Assembly: GCA_950097015.1 (NCBI GenBank)
Contig: CATNEN010000011.1
Location: 5,050,501-5,114,500, forward strand
Source: Macrostomum hystrix
Lineage: Eukaryota > Platyhelminthes > Macrostomidae
Direction of reading: 5' to 3'
Length of the DNA: 64,000 bases
The notes beneath the pieces were generated by a model that saw only the letters and a program-made list of their open reading frames with translations, searched no databases and had not been told where the DNA came from. This document shows, piece after piece, positions 1 to 11,500 of the stretch. Positions within the stretch are counted from its first letter, which is position 1. Each line of letters starts with the position of its first letter. Made by a program: the position numbers and the translations under genes.

Positions 1-1885
1 TTCGAAATTTTACAATTCTCTAATCGGCAATTCGACGCGGCTCGCTACAGCCCAGCTGAATTGGCGTCAGATCTCGCAGACATGCGCTTTGAAGCCAATC
101 GGCTGCTCAGTCTGCAGCTTCCAGCAGTCTGGACCGGTCGGCTTAGCGGGCAGATTCAGCGGCAGCTGGCCAGGACAGGCTGGTTTCTTGGAAAGGAGCA
201 GAACACCATTCGCTGCGCATTCTGCTACGGTTCGTTGAATTCGGCCACTGTCGATACATACCTGGCTAACTATCACCTTGGCGAACTGGAGGACAACGGC
301 TGGTGGGCTTTGAGAATGCACCTGGACCAATTCGCCACCTGTCCAATGATGCTGTGCCTACAGGTGGGCAACCGACCCTGCTGTGAGACTAAAGGAGAGA
401 AATCGTATGGTGAGTCTCATAAATAATAATTGCAGGAGGGCTGCGGGCAATGGCACATTATTTGGTGACACTAGTCCCGCAGCCAGCGAGGTGGCAATTC
501 TGCCCATTTCGCTGACTCCTGAGCACACACTCACACAGGTGTGTTCATCTGTCCTGACTTTCTCATCGTCAGGTAGTGCACACTCTCACTGTGCCTTGGA
601 GGCTGGTCCTCAAGGGCGGACAATGCACTACAAGCCGCCAAGCCTCTTGGTAGACCTCTTGGTTATGAGAGACATTGAGCCACACTTGACCCAGCCAACA
701 ATTTCCTTCCGCTGAGCAGATGGAAGAGCTGTGAGCAGCCCCGTGGCATGCCAAGAAGAGGCCAATCCGGAAGCCTTGGACAGCTGGCGTCAAGCTGCCG
801 ATGCGCCATCGTCGGAGGCCGAAGGCCGGCTGCAGCTCCGCCTCCGCTGCGGACTGCCAACAGCGTCCCTAGCAACGGCCAAGTCAGCCTGCGACCCCAG
901 AGCCGACCTCAACCTGCAGCTGCTTGAGCAGAGCCTGACGGTAACCGCCAGTGTCAGTTACCCGATGAGCCACCCGGAGATGTCTGATCTGGACCTGCGG
1001 TTGGCTTCGCTAGTCAAGGCGGCGTCGTTGCCACCGTCAGTGCACGACATGAGGGACGGAGGTCAGGAGCTCAGTGCATCCGCGCAGCTACCACCGGATG
1101 TTGTAGCCAGTGCCGGCTTCTTCTGCTCCGATGAGCGCAAAGCCGACCTGCTGACCTGCTTCTGGTGCGGCATCCAGCTGCGCCACTGGCTGCCAACTGA
1201 CGAGCCGTGGGTCGAGCACGCGCGGTGGTCGCCTCGCTGCTGCCACCTGCTGCTGGAGCGCGGCTCCAAGTTTGTTCTCGAAGTCAGGCGCCTGCATCCG
1301 CCGTACCTACCTGAAGGCGTCGAGTTGACGCCCGCGTCGGCTCAGCCCGACAATGCGACGCCGAAGACAAACTTGAACAAGTCCACGACGTCAGTGCGAA
1401 GCGCCGTCATTTACTGCATCGAGCCGCGACTCCTACGAGCTCGCGAAGACACACACGGCCTGTGCATTGTTCGACGCCTTTTGGATCACAACGACGCCAG
1501 GACGGCTATGGCAGAGCAGCTTCGCCTCTACGGTGACGACTTTGCGACAAGCCAGATGCTGCTGTCTGCGTGCTTGGCGGTGCAACGGCAGCGTCAGCCG
1601 CTAGGGCTCAGCGCGCTGCAGTACCACGACAGGCGCACAGCGGAGCTGGATCAAGTACTCCAGGTAGACGCAGTCCCTCTAGACATTGACTCGGAAATGG
1701 ACTGGCGCGCCTGCAAGGTGTGCATGGACCGCCAGATCAATGTCATCCTGATAGACTGCAAACATTTTTGCTGCTGCTCAAACTGCTGCAGATCCTTGAG
1801 CAGCTGTCCGCTGTGTCGAGCCCCAATTCGAGCTATTCTTCTCATCCGCAATGATGAAGATAATCTCACAGAGCCTAACGTTTGA
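1..1885 (+). CDS. Inhibitor of apoptosis (BIR-BIR-RING) protein, 5' partial
   Basis: Exons are (<1)-409 and 720-1885. The donor is GTGAGT at 410 and the acceptor AG at 718-719; both are phase 1, so the join gives one open frame. The frame is open to the window edge, so the start lies upstream. A first BIR-like domain has CAFC (214-225), His (319-321) and Cys (340-342). A second BIR is canonical, CX2CX16HX6C, around CFWCG...WVEHARWSPRC. The C terminus is a RING, CX2CX11CXHX3CX2CX6CX2C, from CKVC to CPLC, in the usual IAP position. Family knowledge: BIR domains bind caspases or IAP-binding-motif peptides, and the RING is an E3 ubiquitin ligase, acting mainly in the cytosol. In BIR1, 31 residues separate the second Cys from the His instead of the usual 16. 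The intron holds a SINE. The family call is firm; the exact orthologue (XIAP, cIAP or DIAP type) is not resolved. Confidence 0.9.
421..645 (-). mobile_element. tRNA-derived SINE, copy A (5' truncated), inside IAP intron
   Basis: On the minus strand this matches the 3' two thirds of the element at 15047-15400. It shares the GTACACTGCCTGACGATGAG-like core, the segment reading GCCCGCAGCCCTCCTGCAAT, and an A/T-rich 3' tail, here next to the exon donor at 410. It lies wholly in the intron, opposite to gene direction. It lacks the tRNA-like 5' part. Confidence 0.7.
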
Positions 1886-2287
1886 GTCGTTTGAGTAATC
1901 ATAACTGATAGCTTTGCCAGCTGGCCGAATAATATGAGCTCGAGAATAAGTGCAATTGAATTGCAAATTCTGTTTTCCAACTACTAAATAGAACTAAGTA
2001 TTAGTACCATGTTTCGTTTTAAAATCCCATCACATATTCAGTTTATATTAGCCTAATCAGACTAACATACGAGCGCGTAAGCATAAACTTCATTTAACTC
2101 AAGGCAGTTATGTACTGTATTTGTCTAGCTATTACCGCTGTACATTTGCATCCGCTTTGTAAAATGGTAAAATCGACACTGCTTAGATAAACCGGAAATT
2201 ATTAACGATTAAACATTTTATAAAGAGTTTATGATCTTATTTGCTTTGCAAGCCAAAGACAGAATTCAAAAGACGACAGCGGATTGG
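1886..2287. other. 3' flank of the IAP gene
   Basis: AT-rich sequence without a convincing ORF. An ATTAAA at about 2208-2213 could serve as a weak poly(A) signal for the IAP gene; no AATAAA is present. Confidence 0.4.
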
Positions 2288-2298
2288 ACTGACAGGGG

Positions 2299-3285
2299 AG
2301 AGCTGAGACATAGGAGAGATGATACAGAGGAGAGATGATACAGGGGAGAGATGAGACAGGGAGAGATGAGACAGGGGAGATGAGACAGGGGAGAGATGAG
2401 ACAGGGAGAGATGAGACAGGGAGAGATGAGACAGGGAGAGATGAGACAGGGAGAGATGAGACAGGGAGAGATGAGACAGGGAGAGATGAGACAACGGAGA
2501 GATGAGACAGGGGAGAGATGAGACAGGGGAGAGATGAGACAGGGGAGAGATGAGACAGGGAGAGATGAGACAGAGAGAGATGAGACAGGGAGAGATGAGA
2601 CAGGGAGAGATGAGACAGAGAGAGATGAGACAGGCAGAGATGAGACAGGGAGAGATGAGACAGGGAGAGATGAGACAGGGAGAGATGAGACAGGGAGAGA
2701 TGAGACAGGGAGAGATGAGACAGGGAGAGATGAGACAGGGAGAGATGAGACAGGGAGAGATGAGACAGGGAGAGATGAGACAGGGAGAGATGAGACAGGG
2801 AGAGATGAGACAACGGAGAGATGAGACAGGGGAGAGATGAGACAGGGGAGAGATGAGACAGGGGAGAGATGAGACAGGGAGAGATGAGACAGAGAGAGAT
2901 GAGACAGTGGAGAGATGAGACAGGGAGAGATGAGACAGGGAGAGATGAGACAGGGGAGAGATGAGACAGGGGAGAGATGAGACAGGGGAGAGATGAGACA
3001 GGGAGAGATGAGACAGAGGAGATGAGACAGGGAGAGATGAGACAGGGAGAGATGAGACAGGGAGAGATGAGACAGGGAGAGATGAGACAGGGAGAGATGA
3101 GACAGGGAGAGATGAGACAGGGAGAGATGAGACAGGGAGAGATGAGACAGGGAGAGATGAGACAGGGAGAGATGAGACAGGGAGAGATGAGACAGGGAGA
3201 GATGAGACAGGGAGAGATGAGACAGGGAGAGATGAGACAGGGAGAGATGAGATAGGGAGAGTTAAGTCACGGAAGAGATGAGACA
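2299..3285. repeat. Minisatellite, 15/16-bp unit (GAGATGAGACAGGGA)
   Basis: About 62 tandem copies of a purine-only-rich unit GAGATGAGACAGGGA, with 16-bp variants carrying an extra G and variants ACAACGGA and ACAGAGA. The plus strand is almost free of pyrimidines apart from one T and one C per unit. Because 15 is a multiple of 3, long repeat-encoded frames open on both strands; these are not genes. The same motif recurs at 50936-51095. Confidence 0.95.
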
Positions 3286-3724
3286 CCAGATTGATGCCCG
3301 CGTTTTGCTACTAAAACATGGTTGAGTAGTGTCAAGAAGAAATATTATACTATCGTTGGTGTAATGCTACTTGTTAGACCTTAAACTCTCACCCCAATCT
3401 TCCCATGACATGCAACAGGTTCTTTGACTCCATAACTTCGTCTTTGAATTACGCAGATGTGCTTTGTGACACTGAAGTTTAATGTAGCCAACATTTTTTT
3501 CATTTGCTACAGTGACTTTTTGATCTGCTTCAAAAAATTATTGATATATTTTCAATAGTTGGGTCATTTCAGCTGATTTTGTCCAAATTAGGATTCGATA
3601 GGCGGACTTAACAGAACATCTACCTCTTTGAACTCTGACCTTGCTGTCACCTTCTGAGTTTACTTAAAATTTTATTTTCTCTTAAACTTCTTGACTTGAT
3701 TAATCTACCCATTCTTTTATTTTG
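3286..3724. other. AT-rich spacer between two arrays
   Basis: Unique-looking AT-rich sequence; I see no gene, RNA or repeat structure in it. Confidence 0.5.
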
Positions 3725-6603
3725 CCGGAAACAGCTAGAATCGCAGCAAGTAAACTGGCAAGAATCGAAGCAGGAATCGTAGCTAAAATCGCAGCAGTAA
3801 ACGCAGCGAGAATCGGAGCAGGAATCGTAGCTGGAATCGCAGCAGGAAACGTAGCGAGAATTGCAGCAGGAAACGTAGCGAGAATCGCAACAGCAAAGGT
3901 AGCGAGAATCGCAGCAGGAAACGTAGAGAGAATCGCAACAGGAAACGTAGCGAGAATCGCAGCAGGAATCGTAGCTGGAATCGCAGCAGGAAACGCAGCG
4001 AGAATCGGAGCAGGAATCGTAGCTGGAATCGCAGCAGGAAACGTAGCGAGAATTGCAGCAGGAAACGTAGCGAGAATCGCAACAGCAAAGGTAGCGAGAA
4101 TCGCAGCAGGAAACGTAGAGAGAATCGCAACAGGAAACGTAGCGAGAATCGCAGCAGGAATCGTAGCTGGAATCGCAGCAGGAATCGTAGCGAGAATTGC
4201 AGCAGGAAACGTAGCTAGAATCGCAGCAGGAAACGTAGCGAGAATCGCAGCAGGAAACGTAGAGAGAATCGCGGCAGGAAATGCAGCTAGAATCGCATTA
4301 CGAAACGTTGCAAAAATCGTAGCAGGAAACGTAGCGAGAATCGCAACAGGAAACGTAGCGAGAATCGCAGCAGGAAACGTAGCGAGAATCGCAGCAGGAA
4401 ACGTAGCGAGAATCGCAGCAGGAAACGTAGCGAGAATAGTGGCAGGAAACGTAGCTAGAATCGCATTACGAAACGTTGCTAAAATCGCAGCAGGAAACGT
4501 AGCGAGAATCGCGGCAGGAAACGTAGCGAGAATCGCAGCAGGAAACGTAGCGAGAATCGCAGCAGGAAACGTAGCGAGAATCGCAGCAGGAAACGTAGCG
4601 AGAATAGTGGCAGGAAACGTAGCTAGAATCGCATTACGAAACGTTGCTAAAATCGCAGCAGGAAACGTAGCGAGAATCGCGGCAGGAAACGTAGCGAGAA
4701 TCGCAGCAGGAAACGTAGCGAGAATCGCAGCAGGAAACGTAGCGAGAATCGCATTACGAAACGTAGCGAGAATCGCAGCAGGAAACGTAGCGAGAATCGC
4801 AGCAGGAAACGTAGCGAGAATCGCAGCAGGAATCGTAGCTAAAATCGCAGCAGGAAACGCAGCGAGAATCGGAGCAGGAAACATAGCTAAAATCGCAGCA
4901 GTAAACGTAGCGAGAATCGCAGCAGGAAAAGTAGCGAGAATCGCAGCAGGAAACGTAGAGAGAATCGCGGCAGGAAACGTAGCTAGAATCGCATTACGAA
5001 ACGTAGCGAGAATCGCAGCAGGAAACGTAGCGAGAATCGCAGCAGGAAACGTAGCGAGAATCGCAGCAGGAAACGTAGCAAGAATCGCAGCAGGAAACGT
5101 AGCGAGAATCGCAGCAGGAAACGTAGCGAGAATCGCAGCAGGAAACGTAGAGAGAATCGCGGCAGGAAACGTAGCTAGAATCGCATTACGAAACGTAGCG
5201 AGAATCGCAGCAGGAAACGTAGCGAGAATCGCAGCAGGAAACGTAGCGAGAATCGCAGCAGGAAACGTAGCAAGAATCGCAGCAGGAAACGTAGCGAGAA
5301 TCGCAGCAGGAAACGTAGCGAGAATCGCGGCAGGAAACGTAGCTAGAATCGCATTACGAAACGTAGCTAGAATCGCAGCAGGAAACGTAGCGAGAATCGC
5401 AGCAGGAAACGTAGAGAGAATCGCGGCAGGAAATGCAGCTAGAATCGCATTACGAAACGTTGCAAAAATCGTAGCAGGAAACGTAGCGAGAATCGCAACA
5501 GGAAACGTAGCGAGAATCGCAGCAGGAAACGTAGCGAGAATCGCAGCAGGAAACGTAGCGAGAATCGCAGCAGGAAACGTAGCGAGAATAGTGGCAGGAA
5601 ACGTAGCTAGAATCGCATTACGAAACGTTGCTAAAATCGCAGCAGGAAACGTAGCGAGAATCGCGGCAGGAAACGTAGCGAGAATCGCAGCAGGAAACGT
5701 AGCGAGAATCGCAGCAGGAAACGTAGCGAGAATTGCAGCAGGAAACGTAGCGAGAATAGTGGCAGGAAACGTAGCTAGAATCGCATTACGAAACGTTGCT
5801 AAAATCGCAGCAGGAAACGTAGCGAGAATCGCGGCAGGAAACGTAGCGAGAATCGCAGCAGGAAACGTAGCGAGAATCGCAGCAGGAAACGTAGCGAGAA
5901 TCGCATTACGAAACGTAGCGAGAATCGCAGCAGGAAACGTAGCGAGAATCGCAGCAGGAAACGTAGCGAGAATCGCAGCAGGAATCGTAGCTAAAATCGC
6001 AGCAGGAAACGCAGCGAGAATCGGAGCAGGAAACATAGCTAAAATCGCAGCAGTAAACGTAGCGAGAATCGCAGCAGGAAAAGTAGCGAGAATCGCAGCA
6101 GGAAACGTAGAGAGAATCGCGGCAGGAAACGTAGCTAGAATCGCATTACGAAACGTAGCGAGAATCGCAGCAGGAAACGTAGCGAGAATCGCAGCAGGAA
6201 ACGTCGCGAGAATCGCAGCAGGAAACGTAGCAAGAATCGCAGCAGGAAACGTAGCGAGAATCGCAGCAGGAAACGTAGCGAGAATCGCAGCAGGAAACGT
6301 AGAGAGAATCGCGGCAGGAAACGTAGCTAGAATCGCATTACGAAACGTAGCGAGAATCGCAGCAGGAAACGTAGCGAGAATCGCAGCAGGAAACGTAGCG
6401 AGAATCGCAGCAGGAAACGTAGCAAGAATCGCAGCAGGAAACGTAGCGAGAATCGCAGCAGGAAACGTAGCGAGAATCGCAGCAGGAAACGTAGCAAGAA
6501 TCGCAGCAGGAAACGTAGCGAGAATAGCAGCAGGAAACGTAGCGAGAATCGCAGCAGGAAACGTAGCGAGAATCGCAGCAGGAATCGTAGCTGGAGTCGC
6601 AAG
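3725..6603. repeat. Satellite, 24-bp unit with 1152-bp higher-order repeat
   Basis: About 120 copies of a 24-bp unit whose core reads GCAGCAGGAAACGTAGCGAG, separated by AATC. Diagnostic variants (ATTACGAAACGTTG, GCGGCAGG, GGAGCAGG) recur in order: the block around 4271 returns at 5423 and the block at 4871 returns at 6023. Both offsets are 1152 bp, or 48 units. Smaller offsets of 192 bp (3815 and 4007) and 168 bp (4453 and 4621) also occur. Long frames open on both strands because 24 is a multiple of 3; none has gene-like composition. Confidence 0.95.
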
Positions 6604-6883
6604 AGTTAATTATAGTCTACTTCCAGGGACACAGAATATGCTGCAAGGATGCATGGTAAAGAATGAAAAAAAAACGTTTTAATTATTATTAATTCGTCGG
6701 CAATTGGCATGCAAGGTATGAACTCTATGTGGTCGACTCAAAGTTCAGCGGCTTTTGCAATTGTTTTTAGGCTGCATCAATTTTAAAAGCTCAGCTTCAG
6801 ATATGTCAAAAAAGTACTTTTAAAAATCTAATCAAATAAACACCATAGGGAAGCTTAAGAAAGACTTTTAATCCGCTAAATCC

Positions 6884-7428
6884 CAAATACTGTGAAACTT
6901 AAATACTGTGAATCCCAAATACTGTGAATCCCAAATACTGTGAATCCCAAATACTGTGAATATCAAATACTGTGAATATCAAATACTGTGAATATCAACT
7001 GTGAATCCCAAATACTGTGAATCCCAAATGCTGTGAATCCCAAATACTGTGAATATCAAATACTGTGAATCCCAAATACTGTAAATCCCAAATGCTGTGA
7101 ATCCCAAATACTGTGAATCCCAAATGCTGTGAATCCCAAATACTGTGAATCCCAAATACTGTGAATATCAAATACTGTGAATATCAAATACTGTGAATAT
7201 CAACAGTGAATCCCAAATACTGTGAATCCCAAATACTGTGAATCCCAAATACTGTGAATATCAAATACTTTGAATCCTAAATACTGTGAATCCCAAATAC
7301 TGTGAATCCCAAATGCTGTGAATCCCAAATACTGTGAATCCCAAATACTGTGAATTCCAAATACTGTGAATCCCAAATACTGTGAATCCCAAATACTGTG
7401 AATCCCAAATACTGTGAATATCAAACCC
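6884..7428. repeat. Minisatellite, 16-bp unit (AATCCCAAATACTGTG)
   Basis: About 34 tandem copies of AATCCCAAATACTGTG. Variants read AATATCAAATACTGTG and CCCAAATGCTG. The order of variants suggests a duplicated block (6960-7020 and 7160-7220). Confidence 0.93.
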
Positions 7429-8138
7429 TCTCCCAAATCCTCCGAGTCCCGAATCCTCCTGACATGGCAATAGATATGCATGTGATTATTTAAGGAGTCC
7501 TTTAAGAACGATTACACGACACAATAAATATCCCCTCAAAGCAGGGAATATCGTTTCTTAGCCTAGCACTATTAACAAATCCCATTTGAACTGATTGTAT
7601 AAGAAGCCCAATTTCCTTTAGCTCATTGGAAAATGTTTCAGCCAATCAGATTATGCAAAGTAATGCAGTAGTCTAAGATATGTTGGATTGTGTATTTTAT
7701 CTAATTTGGCCACTGTCCTTGTTAGCTAAACCATAAAACAGTTTCACTAATTTGAGTAGCCCAGAAAGCTAAAACTACGCGAGACGCAAATGAAATTAAT
7801 CTCGATTGAGAAGTGAGCGTTTGAGCGATGTGTACAAAGATCTAGCTTATCAGGTTTATGGATAAGCTAAGAGTTTTATTAATAATAATTCGTGAAATGT
7901 TTTCAGATCACACTTATAAGAATACCGCACTAAGAATACCGCTCTTATAGTTGAGTGAGTAAAAAAATCGAGTTTTTAGCACTAGTGGCCATAGCTACTG
8001 GTTTCTGAGAGCGGCTGTGACTGTTCTAATATATTGTACAGCGATGTACGAGTAAACTGCTTCCACAGCATTGGTTGGCCTAGAATTAGGGTCGATATTG
8101 AAATAAAATATTGAACAAACGAATTTCTATCCCTCCTA
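7429..8138. other. AT-rich spacer
   Basis: No gene or RNA seen. It runs from the end of the 16-bp array to the E-box array. Confidence 0.5.
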
Positions 8139-8380
8139 TCACGTGACCAATGTTTTTCACGTGACTAACATCACGTGACTTGCATCACGTAACTAACATC
8201 ACATGATTTGCATCACGTGACTTACATCACGTGACTAACATCACATGGCTAACATCACGTGACTTGCATCACGTGACTAACATCACGTGACTTGCATCAC
8301 GTGACTAACATCACATGACTTGCATCACGTGACTTACATTAAGTGACTAACATAATGTTTCTTCTAGCATCAGGTGACTA
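8139..8380. repeat. 14-bp tandem array carrying TCACGTGAC E-boxes
   Basis: About 15 units of CATCACGTGACTAA / CATCACGTGACTTG. Ten retain a perfect CACGTG palindrome, and others are decayed to CACATG, CACGTA or CAGGTG. TCACGTGAC matches the known bHLH-ZIP site (USF, TFE/MITF type). It lies about 130-370 bp beyond the stop codon of the minus-strand exon ending at 8512. Regulatory function is inference only. Confidence 0.85.
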
Positions 8381-8511
8381 ACAAACAGTCTCAATCAAAG
8401 TGTGAGTACAGATTCCATCGCTTTTAAGCAAATATAAAAATTCAAACATTGATACAAAAATACAATCACAAGGAATGTAAAAGACAGCCTGTCACATTTG
8501 TCATTTAGTAG

Positions 8512-8830
8512 TCAAGCGCTGCAGTCGGCAAATTCGATGTGGACAACCTCGGCGCAGGTGCCAGCAACAGCAGCAGCAGCAGGCTGGAGCCGACGTTGAG
8601 TCTTCATTCGCAAGATCTGCACAGCGCCAGCTCCGGCGACAACGCCGGCGGCGCTGTTGCTGCCGTCAGCTGAGCTGGTGGGGCACTGAGGAGCCGCGGC
8701 TGCAGCAGGTGCTGAATTAGTCTGTCTGATAATCGGCGGCATTCTCAAGCTGACGTACAGTTTCGGCCCGGAGCCTGAGCCGTCCGCGTTGGAAGTGTGA
8801 AATTTCAGCTGCGGCTCGCGACTGCACTTC
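8512..8830 (-). CDS. Putative 3'-terminal exon, unrecognised protein
   Basis: This GC-rich stretch is set between two AT-rich repeat blocks and is open on the minus strand to a stop at 8512-8514. The peptide has a segment reading KLYVSLRMPPII, then Ala/Ser/Gly-rich low complexity, and ends CAEVVHIEFADCSA. Base composition and codon use resemble the real genes here rather than the repeats. Upstream (higher coordinates) is the 21-bp minisatellite, so the exon should start at an acceptor near 8830 (TTCCAG on the minus strand) or 8822; neither has a good pyrimidine tract. I do not recognise the family. Upstream exons were not found, and it could be a pseudo-exon. Confidence 0.35.
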
Positions 8831-8866
8831 CTGGAATTCGTGAATTTGTTCAGCTCTGTTGGCTCA

Positions 8867-9673
8867 CCATTCTCAAACACTCCCTCACCATTCTCAAACA
8901 TTCCCTCACCATTCTCAAACACTCCCTCACCATTCTCAAACACTCCCTCACCATTCTCAAACACTCCCTCACCATTCTCAAACACTCCCTCACCATTCTC
9001 AAACACTCCCTCACCATTCTCAAACACTCCCTCACCATTCTCAAACACTCCCTCACCATTCTCAAACACTCCCTAACCATTCTCAAACACTCCCTCACCA
9101 TTCTCAAACACTCCCTCACCATTCTCAAACACTCCCTCACCATTCTCAAACACTCCTCACCATTCTCAAACACTCCCTCACCATTCTCAAACACTCCCTC
9201 ATCATTCTCAAACACTCCTCACCATTCTCAAACACTCCCTCACCATTCTCAAACACTCCTCACCATTCTCAAACACTCCCTCACCATTCTCAAACACTCC
9301 CTCATCATTCTCAAACACTCCCTCACCATTCTCAAACACTCCCTCACCATTCTAAAACACTCCCTCACCATTCTCAAACACTCCCTCACCATTCTCAAAC
9401 ATTCCCTCACCATTCTCAAACACTCCCTCACCATTCTCAAACATTCCCTCACCATTCTCAAACACTCCTCACCATTCTCAAACACTCCCTCACCATTCTC
9501 AAACACTCCCTCACCATTCTCAAACATTCCCTCACCATTCTCAAACACTCCTCACCATTCTCAAACACTCCCTCACCATTCTCAAACACTCCCTCACCAT
9601 TCTCAAACATTCCCTCACCATTCTCAAACACTCCCTCACCATTCTCAAACACTCCCTCACCATTCTCAAACAC
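8867..9673. repeat. Minisatellite, 21-bp unit (CACTCCCTCACCATTCTCAA)
   Basis: About 38 units, core CACTCCCTCACCATTCTCAA plus one A, with 20-bp variants (CACTCCTCACC) that shift frame. The plus strand is pyrimidine-rich. It abuts the 9-bp array with no spacer. Confidence 0.95.
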
Positions 9674-10070
9674 TCACACATCTCACCCATCTCACCCATC
9701 TCACCCATCTCACCCATCTCACCCATCTCACCCATCTCACTCATCTCACCCATCTCACCCATCTCACTCATCTCACCCATCTCACCCATCTCACCCATCT
9801 CACCCATCTCACTCATCTCACCCATCTCACCCATCTCACTCATCTCACCCATCTCACCCATCTCACCCATCTCACCCATCTCACCCATCTCACTCATCTC
9901 ACCCATCTCACCCATCTCACCCATCTCACCCATCTCACTCATCTCACTCATCTCACCCATCTCACTCATCTCACTCATCTCATCCATCTCACCCATCTCA
10001 CCCATCTCACCCATCTCACCAATCTCACTCATCTCACCCATCTCACCCATCTCACTCATCTCACCCATAT
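9674..10070. repeat. Minisatellite, 9-bp unit (ACCCATCTC)
   Basis: About 44 copies of ACCCATCTC / ACTCATCTC, directly continuous with the 21-bp array. CTCACCCAT resembles part of the 21-bp unit (CCTCACCAT), so one array may have arisen from the other. Confidence 0.93.
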
Positions 10071-10318
10071 AACCAATTCTCTTAACTATCTTACCTATCT
10101 AAGCTACTTCCTACGAAATGAGTTTTCAGAAATCTAGTTCAAAGAAAATCTAGTAAAGATGCTTGTTAAAGGTTAGTTACGAAAATCACGGGTATTAGAT
10201 GGTTTTCGTCTTTTTATTATTACTTTCGTACAGAAAAAATAGGAAAAATGTCTTGTTTAGTCACGTTTTTATGGTACATCACAATGAGCAGCGTTGCTTG
10301 CTTGCAAAAACATACAAT

Positions 10319-11087
10319 GATGGATTGCTAGTCTATTCCTGTGAATCACTGAATCCGTGATAGATTGCTAGTCTATTCCTGTGAATCACTGAATCCGTGA
10401 TAGATTGCTAGTCTATTCCTGTGAATCACTGAATCCGTGATAGATTGCTAGTCTATTCCTGTGAATCACTGAATCCGTGATAGATTGCTAGTCTATTCCT
10501 GTGAATCACTGAATCCGTGATAGATTGCTAGTCTATTCCTGTGAATCACTGAATCCGTGATAGATTGCTAGTCTATTCCTGTGAATCACTGAATCCGTGA
10601 TAGATTGCTAGTCTATTCCTGTGAATCACTGAATCCGTGATAGATTGCTAGTCTATTCCTGTGAATCACTGAATCCGTGATAGATTGCTAGTCTATTCCT
10701 GTGAATCACTGAATCCGTGATAGATTGCTAGTCTATTCCTGTGAATCACTGAATCCGTGATAGATTGCCAGTCTATTCCTGTGAATCACTGAATCCGTGA
10801 TAGATTGCTAGTCTATTCCTGTGAATCACTGAATCCGTGATAGATTGCTAGTCTATTCCTGTGAACCACTGAATCCGTGATAGATTGCTAGTCTATTCCT
10901 GTGAATCACTGAATCCGTGATAGATTGCTAGTCTATTCCTGTGAATCACTGAATCCGTGATAGATTGCTAGTCTATTCCTGTGAACCACTGAATCCGTGA
11001 TAGATTGCTAGTCTATTCCTGTGAATCACTGAATCCGTGATAGATTGCTAGTCTATTCCTGTGAACCACTGAATCCGTGATAGATTG
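10319..11087. repeat. Minisatellite, 40-bp unit, nearly perfect copies
   Basis: About 19 copies of a 40-bp unit that contains GATTGCTAGTCTATTCCTG and TGAATCACTGAATCCGTGA. Copies differ at very few positions (AATCACT to AACCACT; GCTAG to GCCAG), so amplification is recent. The unit is not a multiple of 3 and opens no long frame. Confidence 0.96.
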
Positions 11088-11500
11088 TTAGAATATTACT
11101 ATGAATCACATAAATATATATTTGATATACATCAGCCCGATATTTAACAATTATTTTTTTGTGAAAAATTGCCACTTTCCCTACACGAGTTACTCAACAA
11201 ACCAACATGCATATGCATCTAATGTCAACACATGATTTTACTGCCACTCATTTCACAGTGCGTTGGTGTTAGCAAACAATTTGCAAGGCAATTTTGCTGA
11301 TCATATTTGTTCTAATTGCTGTTAATCAACGGCCCTACTACGAAAAAAGTAAAATTGGATTAATAATTTCTTTGCAATTGGGGCAACTGTAGTTAATATG
11401 ATCATAAATTTGCCAGCAATTCATTTGTACCTTTTCCTGCGTTTAAAATTCAATAATTTTTACCTAATTCTACTTTTGCTGCACTTTAAAGTCATTGATA
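11088..11500. other. AT-rich spacer
   Basis: No gene seen between the 40-bp and the 21-bp arrays. Confidence 0.5.

Noticed and set aside
383-715. 110-codon frame over the IAP intron
   Set aside because: It lies in the SINE and intron; the same frame recurs in the SINE copies at 15 and 50 kb.
2229-3286. Ser/Leu/His-rich frames over the 15-bp array
   Set aside because: Repeat translation only, open in several frames on both strands.
3700-6682. Long open frames on both strands (986 and 778 codons) across the 24-bp satellite
   Set aside because: Periodicity of 24, a multiple of 3, keeps frames open on both strands at once. There are no splice sites, codon bias or domains; it is repeat-encoded, not a gene.
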